Source of the DNA: Cryobacterium psychrophilum
GTDB taxonomy: Bacteria; Actinomycetota; Actinomycetes; Actinomycetales; Microbacteriaceae
DNA length: 64,000 bases
NCBI RefSeq assembly: GCF_004365915.1
Contig: NZ_SODI01000001.1
Coordinates: 2,666,001 to 2,730,000, forward strand
Direction of reading: 5' to 3'
Below the pieces are notes generated by a model that saw only the letters and a program-made list of their open reading frames with translations, was not told the origin of the DNA and ran no database searches. The translations under genes were made by a program, and so were the position numbers. How positions within the stretch are numbered: the first letter of the stretch is position 1; every line of letters starts with the position of its first letter. This document shows, in pieces, positions 9,486 through 19,226 of the stretch.

Positions 9486-9621
9486 GCGTACCAGGCCGAA
9501 GTTCCACAGTAAGCCAGTCTTTGCCACGTGCTGCCTCCGGCGCTCGTGGCGCGCTCGTCGCAGAGTGAAGCCCGTATTCCCGTTCTGATTTCGATCGGAC
9601 GCTCGTTATCTGGAGATTTTC

Positions 9622-11142
9622 ATGGCATTTGCTCCCCGGCCAGGTACGGCCAGCCGCTACACCCCTAATCCGTCTGTGATGACGGCCCTGCGGTCGCCGC
9701 GGTTGCTCACCCGGGAGGTGCTCGCCGGCCTGGTTGTGGCGATGGCGCTCATCCCCGAAGCGATTGCGTTCTCCGTCATTGCCGGCGTCGACCCGCGACT
9801 GGGGTTGTTTTCGTCGTTTGTGATGGCGGTTTCAATTGCGTTCCTCGGGGGGCGTCCGGCGATGATCACGGCGGCGACCGGCGCCGTTGCGCTGGTGATC
9901 GCGCCGGTCGCTCGGGACTACGGCATTGAGTATTTCCTCGCCACGGTGATCCTGGCCGGTATCTTCCAGATTTTGCTCGCCGTTCTCGGTGTCGCGAAGC
10001 TGATGCGGTTCATTCCGCGCAGTGTCATGGTGGGTTTCGTGAACGCCCTCGCCATCTTGATCTTCACCTCGCAGCTGCCGCAGCTGCTCGGGGTGCCGTT
10101 CATGGTCTACCCGCTCGTAGCCATCGGGATCATTATCATGATCGTGATGCCCCGCATCACGAAGGTGGTGCCGGCGCCGCTGGTGGCGATCCTGGTCCTC
10201 ACCATCGCGACGGTCGTGATCGCCATCAACGTGCCCACCATCGGCGATCAGGGCGAACTGCCCACGACCCTGCCGCAATGGATCTTCCCGGACGTGCCGC
10301 TGAACCTTGAAACGTTCCGCATCATCGCGCCGTTCTCGCTGGGCATGGCGTTGGTCGGTATTCTCGAATCCCTCATGGCCGCCAAGCTCGTGGACGAGAT
10401 CACCGACACGCATTCCCGCAAGACCCGGGAAGCGTGGGGCCAGGGTGTGGCCAACATGCTTTCCGGGTTCTTCGGCGGCATGGGCGGCTGCGCCATGATC
10501 GGCCAGACGATGATCAACGTCAAGGCGTCCGGTGCCCGCACCCGCATCTCTACGTTCCTCGCCGGTGTGTTCCTGCTCGTGCTCGTGCTGGGCCTCGGCG
10601 ACCTGCTCGCCGTCGTGCCGATGGCCGCCCTGGTCTCGGTGATGATCATCGTGTCGTACCTCACGTTCGACTGGCACAGCATCCGCCTGTCCACCCTGAA
10701 GCGGATGCCCAAGAGCGAGACGACCGTCATGGTCGCCACCGTCATCGTCATCGTCGCCACCCACAACCTCGCCATCGGCGTCGTTGTCGGCGTGATCATC
10801 GCCATGGTGGCCTTCGCCCGCCGGGTCGCGCACCTCGTCACCGTCGAACGCTCGCTGCCCGAAGACGCAGAGGTTCCCACCGCGTTGTACACGGTGGACG
10901 GGGCACTGTTCTTCGCCTCGAGCAACGACCTGACCACCCAGTTCTACTACCACGACGACCCCGACAACATTGTGATCGACATCTCCGCCTCCCACATCTG
11001 GGATGCCTCCACCGTCGCCTCCCTCGACGCGATCACGACCAAGTACGAACGCCTGGGCAAAACGGTCGACATCATCGGCATGAACAAAGCCAGCAGCAAA
11101 CTGCACACCCGCCTCGGCGGCCGCCTCGACGGCGGACACTGA
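9622..11142 (+). CDS. SulP (SLC26) family anion permease with STAS domain
   Basis: This is an inner-membrane anion transporter of the SulP family, whose members carry sulfate, bicarbonate or dicarboxylates. The N-terminal ~400 residues form the multi-helix core (GLVVAMALIPEAIAFSVIAG and FGGMGGCAMIGQTMINVKASG are typical). The last ~90 residues form the cytoplasmic STAS domain (VDGALFFASSNDL, IVIDISASHIWDASTVASLD). Length (506) is normal. The ATG follows a weak GGAG site. Substrate cannot be read from the sequence. It is divergent from the MerR gene. Confidence 0.9.
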   Translation: MAFAPRPGTASRYTPNPSVMTALRSPRLLTREVLAGLVVAMALIPEAIAFSVIAGVDPRLGLFSSFVMAVSIAFLGGRPAMITAATGAVALVIAPVARDYGIEYFLATVILAGIFQILLAVLGVAKLMRFIPRSVMVGFVNALAILIFTSQLPQLLGVPFMVYPLVAIGIIIMIVMPRITKVVPAPLVAILVLTIATVVIAINVPTIGDQGELPTTLPQWIFPDVPLNLETFRIIAPFSLGMALVGILESLMAAKLVDEITDTHSRKTREAWGQGVANMLSGFFGGMGGCAMIGQTMINVKASGARTRISTFLAGVFLLVLVLGLGDLLAVVPMAALVSVMIIVSYLTFDWHSIRLSTLKRMPKSETTVMVATVIVIVATHNLAIGVVVGVIIAMVAFARRVAHLVTVERSLPEDAEVPTALYTVDGALFFASSNDLTTQFYYHDDPDNIVIDISASHIWDASTVASLDAITTKYERLGKTVDIIGMNKASSKLHTRLGGRLDGGH

Positions 11143-11244
11143 TCCTGCCCTTTCGGCACGCTGTAAGCTGAGTCCTCGTCCCTGAGCGCTCGTTGCGCAG
11201 GACGGACAATGTCGCTGGAGTCGGCGGCCGCTCGAAAGGAAACC

Positions 11245-12840
11245 ATGAGCCTGATCAGGCTGAACGACGTCAGTGTTCGATTTGAGAAGACCCAGATTCT
11301 GCGCGAGGCGTTCTTTCGCCTCGAACCGGGTGACCGGGTGGGCCTGATCGGCAAGAACGGGTCGGGAAAGTCGACGATCCTCAAGCTGATCCTCGACCAG
11401 GTGTCGCCCGACGCGGGCACGGTCACGCTGGAGCCGGGCACCCGCGTGGGCTATTTCTCTCAATTCTCCGAGCTCAACGGTGCGTCGACGATCACCGAGG
11501 TGCTCGATGCCTTGTTCGTCGACGTCAAGGCGGTCGAGGCGGAGCTCGCTGCAATCGATGCGGCCATTGCGCGTGACTCATCCGCCAGTGCCGCCCTCGA
11601 CGTCCTGATCGCGCGCCAGGCCGAGCTGTTCGAGGACATGGACCGTCTGGATGGCTGGGACTACAAGCGCCACATCGACACGGCCCTCACGACCCTCGGC
11701 TTTGATGAGGCGCACCGTGTGTGCGCCATCGACGACCTGTCCGGTGGCTGGCGCAACCGCGCCGCCCTCGCCAAGATCGTGCTCGAGGCACCGGACGTGC
11801 TCCTGCTCGACGAGCCGACCAACTACCTCGACGTTGCCGGTGTGGAGTGGCTCGAAGCGTGGTTCCGCGACTTCCGTGGCGCCGCCATCGTCGTCTCGCA
11901 CGACCGCAAGTTTCTCGACGCCGTCGTCACCCGCATCATCGAGGTCGAGAATTATCACCTGCACGAGTACCCCGGTAACTTCGGCGAATACGTCGTGCAG
12001 AAGCAGTTCCGCCTCAAGACCCTCGACGCACAGTACGTGCACGAGTCAGAACTGCTCGCGTTCGAGGCGGAGGGCATCTCCGACCGTCGCGAGGCGGCGA
12101 AAGCGGAAAGCCGAAAGCTCGGCAACAAGCTCGCCCACATCAAGAAGTCCAGGGCTCCCCGCCCGGTCGACCAGATCATCACGGAGATCTACGGCTCGCT
12201 GCACGTCAAGGACGCACTGTGCCGGGTGGAAGAGCTGGGCAAGTCCTACGGCGACAAGGTGCTGTTCAGCGACCTGACGTTCGAGATCCGTCGCGGCAAC
12301 CGCATCGTCGTGCTCGGCCCCAACGGAAGCGGCAAGACCTCGCTGCTGCGCGTACTGACCGGCGAGGAGCCGGCCGATTCCGGATCCGTCAACTGGGCAT
12401 CCGGCGCGGGAGTCGTCTCGTACAACCAGGTCCTCGCCGAACTCGACGAGACCGACACGGTCAGTCACGCCGTCAACGCGATGCCGGGAAGCCTGGCCCT
12501 CATCGCCACACGCAAATCGGTGAACCGCTTCCTCGCAATGTTCCAGTTCTCCGACGCCGACCTCAAACAGAAGATCGGCAACCTGTCCGGTGGGCAGCGA
12601 GCCCGGGTGGCCATGGCGCAGTGCCTGCTCTCCGGTGCCTCTGTGCTGCTGCTCGACGAACCGACGAACCACCTCGACATGTCAAGCACCCAGGTGATGG
12701 AACGCGCCCTGCTGCACTTCCCTGGCGCCGTCGTCGTGGTCAGCCACGACCGCTTCTTCAGCGACAAGATCGCCAACCGTTTTCTCGTCTTCGGGACGGA
12801 TGCCGCGGAGCCGGGCGAGATCGACGTTCGGGTCGCGTAA
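11245..12840 (+). CDS. ABC-F family ATP-binding protein
   Basis: This soluble twin-ATPase of the ABC-F class acts on ribosomes (translation factors or antibiotic-protection proteins) and is not a transporter. Two complete nucleotide-binding domains are visible: Walker A GKNGSGKST and GPNGSGKTS, signatures LSGGWRNRAALAKI and LSGGQRARVAMAQ, and Walker B LLLDEPTN in both. A basic linker lies between them. No membrane segments are present. I chose ATG at 11245, which follows GAAAGGA; an in-frame ATG 36 nt earlier lacks a site. Whether it is housekeeping (Uup/EttA-like) or resistance-type is unclear. Confidence 0.9.
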   Translation: MSLIRLNDVSVRFEKTQILREAFFRLEPGDRVGLIGKNGSGKSTILKLILDQVSPDAGTVTLEPGTRVGYFSQFSELNGASTITEVLDALFVDVKAVEAELAAIDAAIARDSSASAALDVLIARQAELFEDMDRLDGWDYKRHIDTALTTLGFDEAHRVCAIDDLSGGWRNRAALAKIVLEAPDVLLLDEPTNYLDVAGVEWLEAWFRDFRGAAIVVSHDRKFLDAVVTRIIEVENYHLHEYPGNFGEYVVQKQFRLKTLDAQYVHESELLAFEAEGISDRREAAKAESRKLGNKLAHIKKSRAPRPVDQIITEIYGSLHVKDALCRVEELGKSYGDKVLFSDLTFEIRRGNRIVVLGPNGSGKTSLLRVLTGEEPADSGSVNWASGAGVVSYNQVLAELDETDTVSHAVNAMPGSLALIATRKSVNRFLAMFQFSDADLKQKIGNLSGGQRARVAMAQCLLSGASVLLLDEPTNHLDMSSTQVMERALLHFPGAVVVVSHDRFFSDKIANRFLVFGTDAAEPGEIDVRVA

Positions 12841-12867
12841 CGGCGCGCGGCGCGGCGGCGGCGTCTT

Positions 12868-13794
12868 TTAGCTCAGGCGGTCGAGGTACCGAAGGATGAT
12901 GCCTTCGCGCAGGGCCCACGGAGACACCTCCAGTTCCTCTGCCTTGAAGGCTGACATGGCCTCGCCCAGCACGATTCCGCCGGCGACGATTTGGAACGTG
13001 CGATCCGCGGTGATGCCAGGAAGCGCCGGTCTCGCGTCAGCCGGGATGCGGGCCAGGCGGGGGACCCAGTCGTTTAGCTGTGAGCGCCCGACGCGCAACC
13101 GATCACCGGAGCCGACGCCGTCGGACGTGGAGCCGGCGAGCCGGGCGAGCGACCGGATGGTCTTGGACGAACCGACGATGTGGTGGGGCGCCGGCAGCGC
13201 GGCAAACGCCCCGACGGATTCCTTGAGTACCTTCGCGGCGTGGCGGCGGAGCGCGGCGACCTCATCGGGCATCGGCGGATCATGGTGCAGAAAACCGATG
13301 GTGGACCGGCCGGCCCCGAGGGGCAGGGATAGGGCGACGTCGGGAACCTCGCCCGCACCGGATGCGATCTCCAGGGAACCGCCGCCAATGTCGAAGAGCA
13401 GAATATTCTCCGCCGACCAGCCGTACCAGCGTCGCACGGCGAGGAACGTCAGCCGAGCCTCGTCCGCACCGGAAAGCACCTGGAGGGCGACGCCGGTTTC
13501 GCGTTCCACGCGATCAAGCAGCTCCGGCCCATTGGTGGCCTCGCGGAGCGCCGACGTGGCGAAGGGCAGTAGTTCGTCGATCTGGTGCCCAGCGGCGAAG
13601 TCGGCGGCATTCTGCACGGCCGTGAGCACGGCCGCGACCCCCTCGTCGCTGATCGCACCGTCCGGCGTGATGTAGCGCATCAGCCGCAGCACCGCCTTAT
13701 CGGCGGCCATGGGCAGGGGAGGAGCGCCCGCGTGGGCGTCGACGATGAGCAGGTGGACGGTATTCGACCCGACGTCGAGGACTCCTAAGCGCAC
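12868..13794 (-). CDS. Ppx/GppA phosphatase family protein
   Basis: This is an exopolyphosphatase or pppGpp phosphohydrolase of the actin-like ATPase superfamily. The phosphate 1 motif is DVGSNTVHLLIVD at the very N-terminus, and the second motif is LLFDIGGGSLEIASG near residue 140. At 308 residues it is the short actinobacterial form, without the C-terminal HD-like domain of E. coli Ppx. It starts with GTG, with no ribosome site but a -10-like hexamer 6 nt upstream. It converges on the ABC-F gene with only 27 bp between stops and no obvious terminator. Confidence 0.88.
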   Translation of the reverse strand: MRLGVLDVGSNTVHLLIVDAHAGAPPLPMAADKAVLRLMRYITPDGAISDEGVAAVLTAVQNAADFAAGHQIDELLPFATSALREATNGPELLDRVERETGVALQVLSGADEARLTFLAVRRWYGWSAENILLFDIGGGSLEIASGAGEVPDVALSLPLGAGRSTIGFLHHDPPMPDEVAALRRHAAKVLKESVGAFAALPAPHHIVGSSKTIRSLARLAGSTSDGVGSGDRLRVGRSQLNDWVPRLARIPADARPALPGITADRTFQIVAGGIVLGEAMSAFKAEELEVSPWALREGIILRYLDRLS

Positions 13795-13800
13795 ATTTTT

Positions 13801-13806
13801 ACGATA
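13801..13806 (-). promoter_or_regulatory. putative -10 element of a leaderless ppx-family transcript
   Basis: On the minus strand TATCGT is followed by 6 nt (AAAAAT) and then the GTG start. There is no Shine-Dalgarno sequence, consistent with leaderless transcription. Confidence 0.5.
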
Positions 13807-13813
13807 GCCCCTG

Positions 13814-15970
13814 TCAGAGCTGTGTTGGAGCCACGAACCGTTGCCACGCCCAGGCCCCTCCGCTCAGCGCGGCAAAGATACCGGCGGCCACCCAGAGCAG
13901 CGGCACCCGTCCGGCACTCTGCCACACGTCAATCACCGGGGACAGCACGGCAAAGAGCAGGGTGAACGCGGCGACCATGAGGCCAGCCCAGAACAGGGGC
14001 GACCACGCGAGCACGCTCCGGCCGCTCGTGCGGCCCAGGGGTACGAGAACGAGCACAGCGGACCCAATTGACGCGAGCACCACGGTGTTCACGATTTCCG
14101 CGACGAGGCTGCTCACCAGCCCGGCGGCCGTGGGGAGCGCGCCGAGGGTGGTCCAGCCCACGATCGCGAGGGCCATGAGGCTTGCGGCGCGAACCGCGGC
14201 GAGTTGTCCCCGCTGGGCAATCGTCGGCCCCGCGGCAATCGTGACGCTGCCGAGGAGACCGAACAGCAGGACGGGGTGAATGTCGAGCACGCGCGATCCA
14301 ATCGCCGCCACGGCGACCAGCGCAAGGTAGCGCGGCAGGAATGTGATGGTCGCATCGATGTGCATCACCCGGGTGCTCCACCACAGGGGCACCACGGCGG
14401 CCGAGAGGTTGACGAGGAGCAGCGCGACGATCACGGCGACGAGCAGGCGCAGGTAGGCCGGCTGGGAGACGACCGGGCCCGACAACATCACCAGGGTCGC
14501 GGCGGCAACGAGCGCGGCTCCGCCGAGAAGCCACCGATTCAACTGTACGGTGGGAGCGGTTTCGAACTCATCGCGTGCCCGGTTGCGCCCGGCAATCGAC
14601 GTGGCGCTCCACAGCGGGCGGCCGCCCCTGGCCCGCGAGATGGTTCCCGCCAGCAGGCGCGCAGGAAGGGCGAGCAGAAGCATCGCCCCGAGGGCAAGGA
14701 GAACGGCCTGCAGCCAGGGGAAGGGCGCCGTCGTGAACGGGGACGACACCGCTGCCGTGAACCGGGTCGGAGCATTCCACTGCCCGGGTGTGACCCCCGC
14801 GGCGGGGCCCTCGCTGGACGCTGAGGGGCTCGGAGTGGGGACCGGCGCGACGGGGGCGGCGTCGCCCGTGGCGGAGGGCGAGGGGATCGAAGCCTCCGGG
14901 ACCGGTGTGGCCATTCCGCTGGGACGTGGACTGGGCGTCGGCGTTCGGGTGGCGGTGGGGGCGGGCGGTGCCACATATGCCACCCTGAGGCCGGGGCTGC
15001 CGCGGCTCACATTGCCGGCAGCGTCTTGCTGTACCGCCACGAGGGAGTACGAACCGACGGCGATGCCGCCGACGGTGCAGGTCCACGCGCCGGCGGTGAC
15101 TGTCGTCGTGCACACCGAGTAGGCGCCGGCAAACACCGTGACCGTTGTACCGTTTTCACCGGTTCCCACGTAGGTGGTCCCCGCCACGGGAATCTGAGTC
15201 CCGGCGGCGGGGGCGGTGATGATCGGGGGATTGGGCCGGTCAATGTCGAACGCTATCGACACCGTTGGGCTCGGGTTCGACGAGTTCTGTCCGCTGTAGA
15301 TTGCGCGCTGCCGTGCCGACACGTCACGGGACCCGCTCGACGTCACCCCGTCGAGGTAGCAGGCCCAGGCCCCTGAACCATCTGCCGTGGTCGTGCAGTC
15401 CGCCCCGTTCGCCACGGTCACGGTGACGGATGCCCCGGGGTGGCCCGTGCCGCGAACCAGGCCGTTCGATACCCCACCGGTCACCGTTGGGGGTGCAAGC
15501 ACCGTGACCGTGATCTCGTCCGACAGCGTCGAATCGCCCGTGACGACAACGCGCAGCGTCACGGCTGAGAAACTTGGCAGCGACGCATTGCGGCAGGACC
15601 ACCGGGTGGTCCCGTCCGGGGCGATAATGCACAGCGGATCACCGCCGGTCGGGGAGAGCAGTTGTACCTCGGAGGATGCGTCGCGGGTGCCGGACACGGT
15701 CGTGGTCGAGCTCCCGATGAAAGCTCCCGCTGAGGGGTTCGTGATGACGGGGGAGGCAACCTGCTGGGCCGTCGCGTTCGGAGTCGGGGTGGTGGTGGCC
15801 GTTTCGGCACCGTTCTCGGTGGTCGATGCGGCGAACGCCTGGTGGGGCATGGCGATGGGTATCAAGACGCTCGCGAGCGTGACGAGAACCAGCAGTGCAG
15901 CGCGAAGCACTCCGGGTCGCGGAGGCGACGTCGCGGAGGCGATATGTTTGCAGGAGGTCAGGTGGCCCAC
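13814..15970 (-). CDS. Large exported protein with Ig-like repeats and polytopic C-terminus
   Basis: This 718-residue protein is of unknown function. A signal peptide is evident (ALLVLVTLASVLIPIAMPHQ, cleaved near AFA). Three or four Ig-like beta repeats of about 80 residues follow, each with one disulfide-capable cysteine pair (for example DCTTTADGSGAWACYL and CTTTVTAGAWTC). Next comes a Pro/Thr/Ser-rich spacer (about residues 335-395). The last ~300 residues contain roughly ten hydrophobic helices. Displaying Ig-like domains on a polytopic membrane base is unusual. The GTG start is uncertain; no strong ribosome site was seen. Confidence 0.75.
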   Translation of the reverse strand: MGHLTSCKHIASATSPPRPGVLRAALLVLVTLASVLIPIAMPHQAFAASTTENGAETATTTPTPNATAQQVASPVITNPSAGAFIGSSTTTVSGTRDASSEVQLLSPTGGDPLCIIAPDGTTRWSCRNASLPSFSAVTLRVVVTGDSTLSDEITVTVLAPPTVTGGVSNGLVRGTGHPGASVTVTVANGADCTTTADGSGAWACYLDGVTSSGSRDVSARQRAIYSGQNSSNPSPTVSIAFDIDRPNPPIITAPAAGTQIPVAGTTYVGTGENGTTVTVFAGAYSVCTTTVTAGAWTCTVGGIAVGSYSLVAVQQDAAGNVSRGSPGLRVAYVAPPAPTATRTPTPSPRPSGMATPVPEASIPSPSATGDAAPVAPVPTPSPSASSEGPAAGVTPGQWNAPTRFTAAVSSPFTTAPFPWLQAVLLALGAMLLLALPARLLAGTISRARGGRPLWSATSIAGRNRARDEFETAPTVQLNRWLLGGAALVAAATLVMLSGPVVSQPAYLRLLVAVIVALLLVNLSAAVVPLWWSTRVMHIDATITFLPRYLALVAVAAIGSRVLDIHPVLLFGLLGSVTIAAGPTIAQRGQLAAVRAASLMALAIVGWTTLGALPTAAGLVSSLVAEIVNTVVLASIGSAVLVLVPLGRTSGRSVLAWSPLFWAGLMVAAFTLLFAVLSPVIDVWQSAGRVPLLWVAAGIFAALSGGAWAWQRFVAPTQL

Positions 15971-16167
15971 CCCACCATTTGACGAGGCGAAACGGCCAAA
16001 GTCAACTTGGAACCGCGCTTCGATGACACTTTTTTACGTGCCGGGAGAATGCGCAGGAAAAGGCTACCGACAACCGGTTTTCGGCGGGGTCCCGGCACCG
16101 GTCACAACCCTGGCCACCACACCCCGCATCGGGGGTCACCTGGAGGCAACCTAATGAAAGCTGCGTC

Positions 16168-17508
16168 GTGATTCTGCGTACGGCTCCGTGGCGTAACTGG
16201 GGTCGCACCGAGTCCGTGCGCCCGGTTCGGATGGAGCGTCCGGCGACGGTGGGAGCGGTGCAGCGTGCGGTGCAGGCCGCTGCCCGTGCCGGACTGCGCG
16301 TCAAGGCGGTGGGCTCCGGGCACAGCTTCACGGGGATCGCGCTCGCCCCCGGTGTGCAGCTCGACCTGCACAACCTCACGCTGCCCGCCGGGGTCGCCGG
16401 GGGAGACGCCGTGATCAGCGTCGATGCCGAGACGGCCAGGGTCACCGTTGCCGGCGGCGTGACCCTGCACCGGCTGACGCGGTTGCTTGCCGGGCACGGA
16501 CTGGCCCTCACCAACCTCGGCGACATCGACATGCAGACCGTGGCCGGGGCCATTTCGACGGGCACGCATGGAACTGGTGGCCGGTTCCAGGGGATCGCCA
16601 GCCAGGTCGTGGCCCTCACGCTCGTGGTCGCTGACGGGACGCTGCTGCGCGTTGGCGATACCGAACATGCGGACCTGCTTCCGGCGGCCCGGCTCGGCCT
16701 CGGAGCTCTCGGCATCATTGTCGACGTCACGCTGCAGTGCGTCCCGACCTTTGTGCTGCATGCCGTGCAGAAAACCGAAGACCTCGACGAGGTGTTGGAG
16801 ACCTACCTGCAGCGCTCCGCGTCAGGTGACCACTTCGAATTCTTCTGGTTTCCGCACACGACGCTCGCCCTGACGAAAACAAACACCCGCCTTTCTGCTG
16901 CGGCGCCCGGTGCCCGCACGTCCCGGGTGCCCCGCTGGATCGATGACGAACTGCTCGCCAATGGCCTGTACCGGGCCGTGTGCGATCTGGGCACGGCGAT
17001 TCCCGCGCTCGTACCCCCCCTCGCCCGCATGGCCGCCACGGCCACCGGCAGCAAGGAATTCACGGATTCCTCGGCGCGGGTGTTCGCGACCAGCCGCACG
17101 GTGCGCTTCCGCGAGATGGAATATGCCCTGCCACGGAGCCGGGTGCCCGACGCCGTTCGCGCGGTGCGGGCGCTCATCGACGCGCGGGGCTGGCGCATTT
17201 CGTTTCCGATCGAAGTGCGCTGCGCGGCCGCCGACGACCTGTGGCTGTCGACCGCCAGCGGGCGGGACACCGGCTACGTGTCCGTGCACCGCTACGTTCG
17301 CGAAGACCCGGAGGAGTATTTTCGCGCCGTCGAGGAGATCATGCTTGAGCACGGCGGACGCCCGCACTGGGGCAAGCTTCACTACCAGGATGCCGACGCG
17401 CTGCGGGATCGGTACCCGCACTTCGATGATTTTCGTGCGGTTCGTGACAGGCTCGACCCGGAGCGTCGCTTCGCTAACCGCTATCTGGAAAGAGTCCTCG
17501 GCCCGTGA
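16168..17508 (+). CDS. D-arabinono-1,4-lactone oxidase-family FAD oxidoreductase
   Basis: This flavoprotein of the L-gulono/D-arabinono-lactone oxidase family oxidises aldonolactones or related sugar alcohols. The N-terminal FAD-binding PCMH domain shows VKAVGSGHSFTGIA and TGTHGTGGRF; the C-terminal ALO domain ends with HWGKLHYQDADALRDRYPHF and a terminal DPERRFANRYL. Length (446) is typical. It starts with GTG. Its stop overlaps the GTG of the following GH1 gene (GTGA), so the two are co-translated, suggesting a joint role in sugar metabolism. Confidence 0.88.
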   Translation: MILRTAPWRNWGRTESVRPVRMERPATVGAVQRAVQAAARAGLRVKAVGSGHSFTGIALAPGVQLDLHNLTLPAGVAGGDAVISVDAETARVTVAGGVTLHRLTRLLAGHGLALTNLGDIDMQTVAGAISTGTHGTGGRFQGIASQVVALTLVVADGTLLRVGDTEHADLLPAARLGLGALGIIVDVTLQCVPTFVLHAVQKTEDLDEVLETYLQRSASGDHFEFFWFPHTTLALTKTNTRLSAAAPGARTSRVPRWIDDELLANGLYRAVCDLGTAIPALVPPLARMAATATGSKEFTDSSARVFATSRTVRFREMEYALPRSRVPDAVRAVRALIDARGWRISFPIEVRCAAADDLWLSTASGRDTGYVSVHRYVREDPEEYFRAVEEIMLEHGGRPHWGKLHYQDADALRDRYPHFDDFRAVRDRLDPERRFANRYLERVLGP

Positions 17509-18980
17509 GTATGCAGTCCGCCCGCAACATCCGTTCGAAACCGCGCCCGACCGCCTCCGAATCCCGTGACTGGCCCCACCGCACGGCAGAGCTCGGTGAC
17601 CTGCTGCCCGATGGTTTCTCGATGGGCGTCTCGACGACCGCGTTCCAGGTTGAGGGAGCAGCCAGAGACGGCGGACGCGGCGACTCCGTGTGGGACACGT
17701 TCAGCGCGGCATCCGCTCGCATCCGGGACGGGTCGAACGCATCCGTCGCCGCCGATCATCTCAACAAGCTCGCTGAGGACGCCACGCTGCTGCGGGAGCT
17801 CGGCGTGGACGCCTACCGGTTTTCCCTCTCGTGGCCGCGACTGCAGGCACAGGGACGCGGGGCGCTGAACCGCAACGGCCTCGCGTTCTACGACCGCCTG
17901 CTTGACGAGCTTCTCGTCGGTGGCATCAGCCCCACGGTGACCCTGTCGCACTGGGACACCCCGACGGCACTGCGCGGCGGCTGGCTCAATCGCGACACGG
18001 CCGGTCGCTTCGCTGATTACGCCCACGCGGTCGGGGAGGCGCTCGGAGATCGCGTTGACGCGTGGGTCACCCTGGACGACCCGGCGACCGTCATGCTCCA
18101 GGGCTACGCGCTCGGCACCGACGCACCGGGCCACGCACTGCTCTTCGACGCCCTGCCCGCAGCCCACCACCAGCTCCTCGCCCACGGCCTCGCCGTGCAG
18201 GGCCTGCGGGCAGCGGATGTGCAGGGCCAGATCGGGATCGCCAACGCCCACTCGCCCGTGGAATCGTTGACCGATCGGGAGCAGGATCGCTCCTACGCGG
18301 CGCTTTACGACCTGCTCCACAACCGGATCTTCGCCGACCCCGTGCTGCTGGGACGCTACCCGGACCCGCTCGAGCCCTTCGCCGTGGAACTGCGCGGCCT
18401 GCTCGAGGCCGATCCGGCCGACCTGGCCGTGATTCACCAACCACTCGATTTCTACGGCCTGAACTACGCCGGTCCGACGCGCATTGCCGCCGGTACGGGG
18501 CGCACGATCTTCGTGGATGATCCGGCACCCGTGGCACCGGCCTTCCCCTTCCACAGCGCGCCGTTCCGTGAGTTCCCGGTCACCGGTACCGGCCAGGTGA
18601 GCGCGCCGGAGTACCTCGGGGTGGCTTTCGCCGAGCTGCACACTCGCTACGGAGACCTTCTTCCTCCCGTGCTCATCACGTCCCTCGGGGCCGGCTACGG
18701 CGACCAGGCGGACGCGCGCGGCACCGTGCGCGACCCCTTGCGCATCGACTACCTCGGGGAACACCTGAAGGCCGCCGTCACCGCGGTACAGCCGAATGGC
18801 ATGGCGGCGGGCGTTCGGCTCACGGGCTGCTTCGTGCGGTCGTTCCTCGACGGTTTCGAATGGTCCGCCGGGTATGCCGAGAGGTTCGGGCTCGTTCACG
18901 TGTCGTTCACGGATGGGATGACCACTCGCACGCCGAAGGACTCCTACCGCTGGCTGCAGAAGGTGCTGGCCGCTCGCTAG
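17505..18980 (+). CDS. GH1 (beta-glucosidase family) protein lacking both catalytic glutamates
   Basis: The protein is clearly a family 1 glycoside hydrolase by fold: FSMGVSTTAFQVEGAARDGG, YRFSLSWPRLQ, LSHWDTPTALRGGW and FLDGFEWSAGYAERFGLVHV are all recognisable. However, the acid/base motif T-x-N-E-P reads TLDDP (Asp191-Asp192), so the catalytic Glu is Asp. The nucleophile motif I-T-E-N-G reads ITSLG (Ser393-Leu394), so the nucleophile is lost. The frame is intact over 491 residues, so this is probably an inactive binding or scaffold protein, or an enzyme with altered chemistry. It is translationally coupled to the lactone oxidase. Confidence 0.88.
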   Translation: MSMQSARNIRSKPRPTASESRDWPHRTAELGDLLPDGFSMGVSTTAFQVEGAARDGGRGDSVWDTFSAASARIRDGSNASVAADHLNKLAEDATLLRELGVDAYRFSLSWPRLQAQGRGALNRNGLAFYDRLLDELLVGGISPTVTLSHWDTPTALRGGWLNRDTAGRFADYAHAVGEALGDRVDAWVTLDDPATVMLQGYALGTDAPGHALLFDALPAAHHQLLAHGLAVQGLRAADVQGQIGIANAHSPVESLTDREQDRSYAALYDLLHNRIFADPVLLGRYPDPLEPFAVELRGLLEADPADLAVIHQPLDFYGLNYAGPTRIAAGTGRTIFVDDPAPVAPAFPFHSAPFREFPVTGTGQVSAPEYLGVAFAELHTRYGDLLPPVLITSLGAGYGDQADARGTVRDPLRIDYLGEHLKAAVTAVQPNGMAAGVRLTGCFVRSFLDGFEWSAGYAERFGLVHVSFTDGMTTRTPKDSYRWLQKVLAAR

Positions 18981-19226
18981 TAGAGCCGACGACGGTCGGC
19001 GCAGCAGCGTGATCGATCCGACCAAGACGGAACGCTCACGCACCCGTGCGCGCCGTTAGTGTGGCCTCCCACTTAGCTTTGAGTCTGGTGAGAAGCGGAG
19101 GGGAGCCTCAGAACTCTTGGTTAGTATGGTGCTGCATCGCGCGGAAACGCCGGCGACCCAACGGTCCCGCAACACCTGTGCACAACCAGAGTTCTCGCTC
19201 GGCTCAACATACAAGGAGACGCTGCC

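Noticed and set aside
9832..11463. 543-residue minus-strand open frame with His/Asp-rich sequence
   Set aside because: It is antisense to the SulP gene and reads as low-complexity H/D/R repeats typical of a shadow frame.
17481..19043. 520-residue minus-strand open frame across the GH1 gene
   Set aside because: GC-rich antisense shadow; the plus-strand GH1 motifs are unambiguous.
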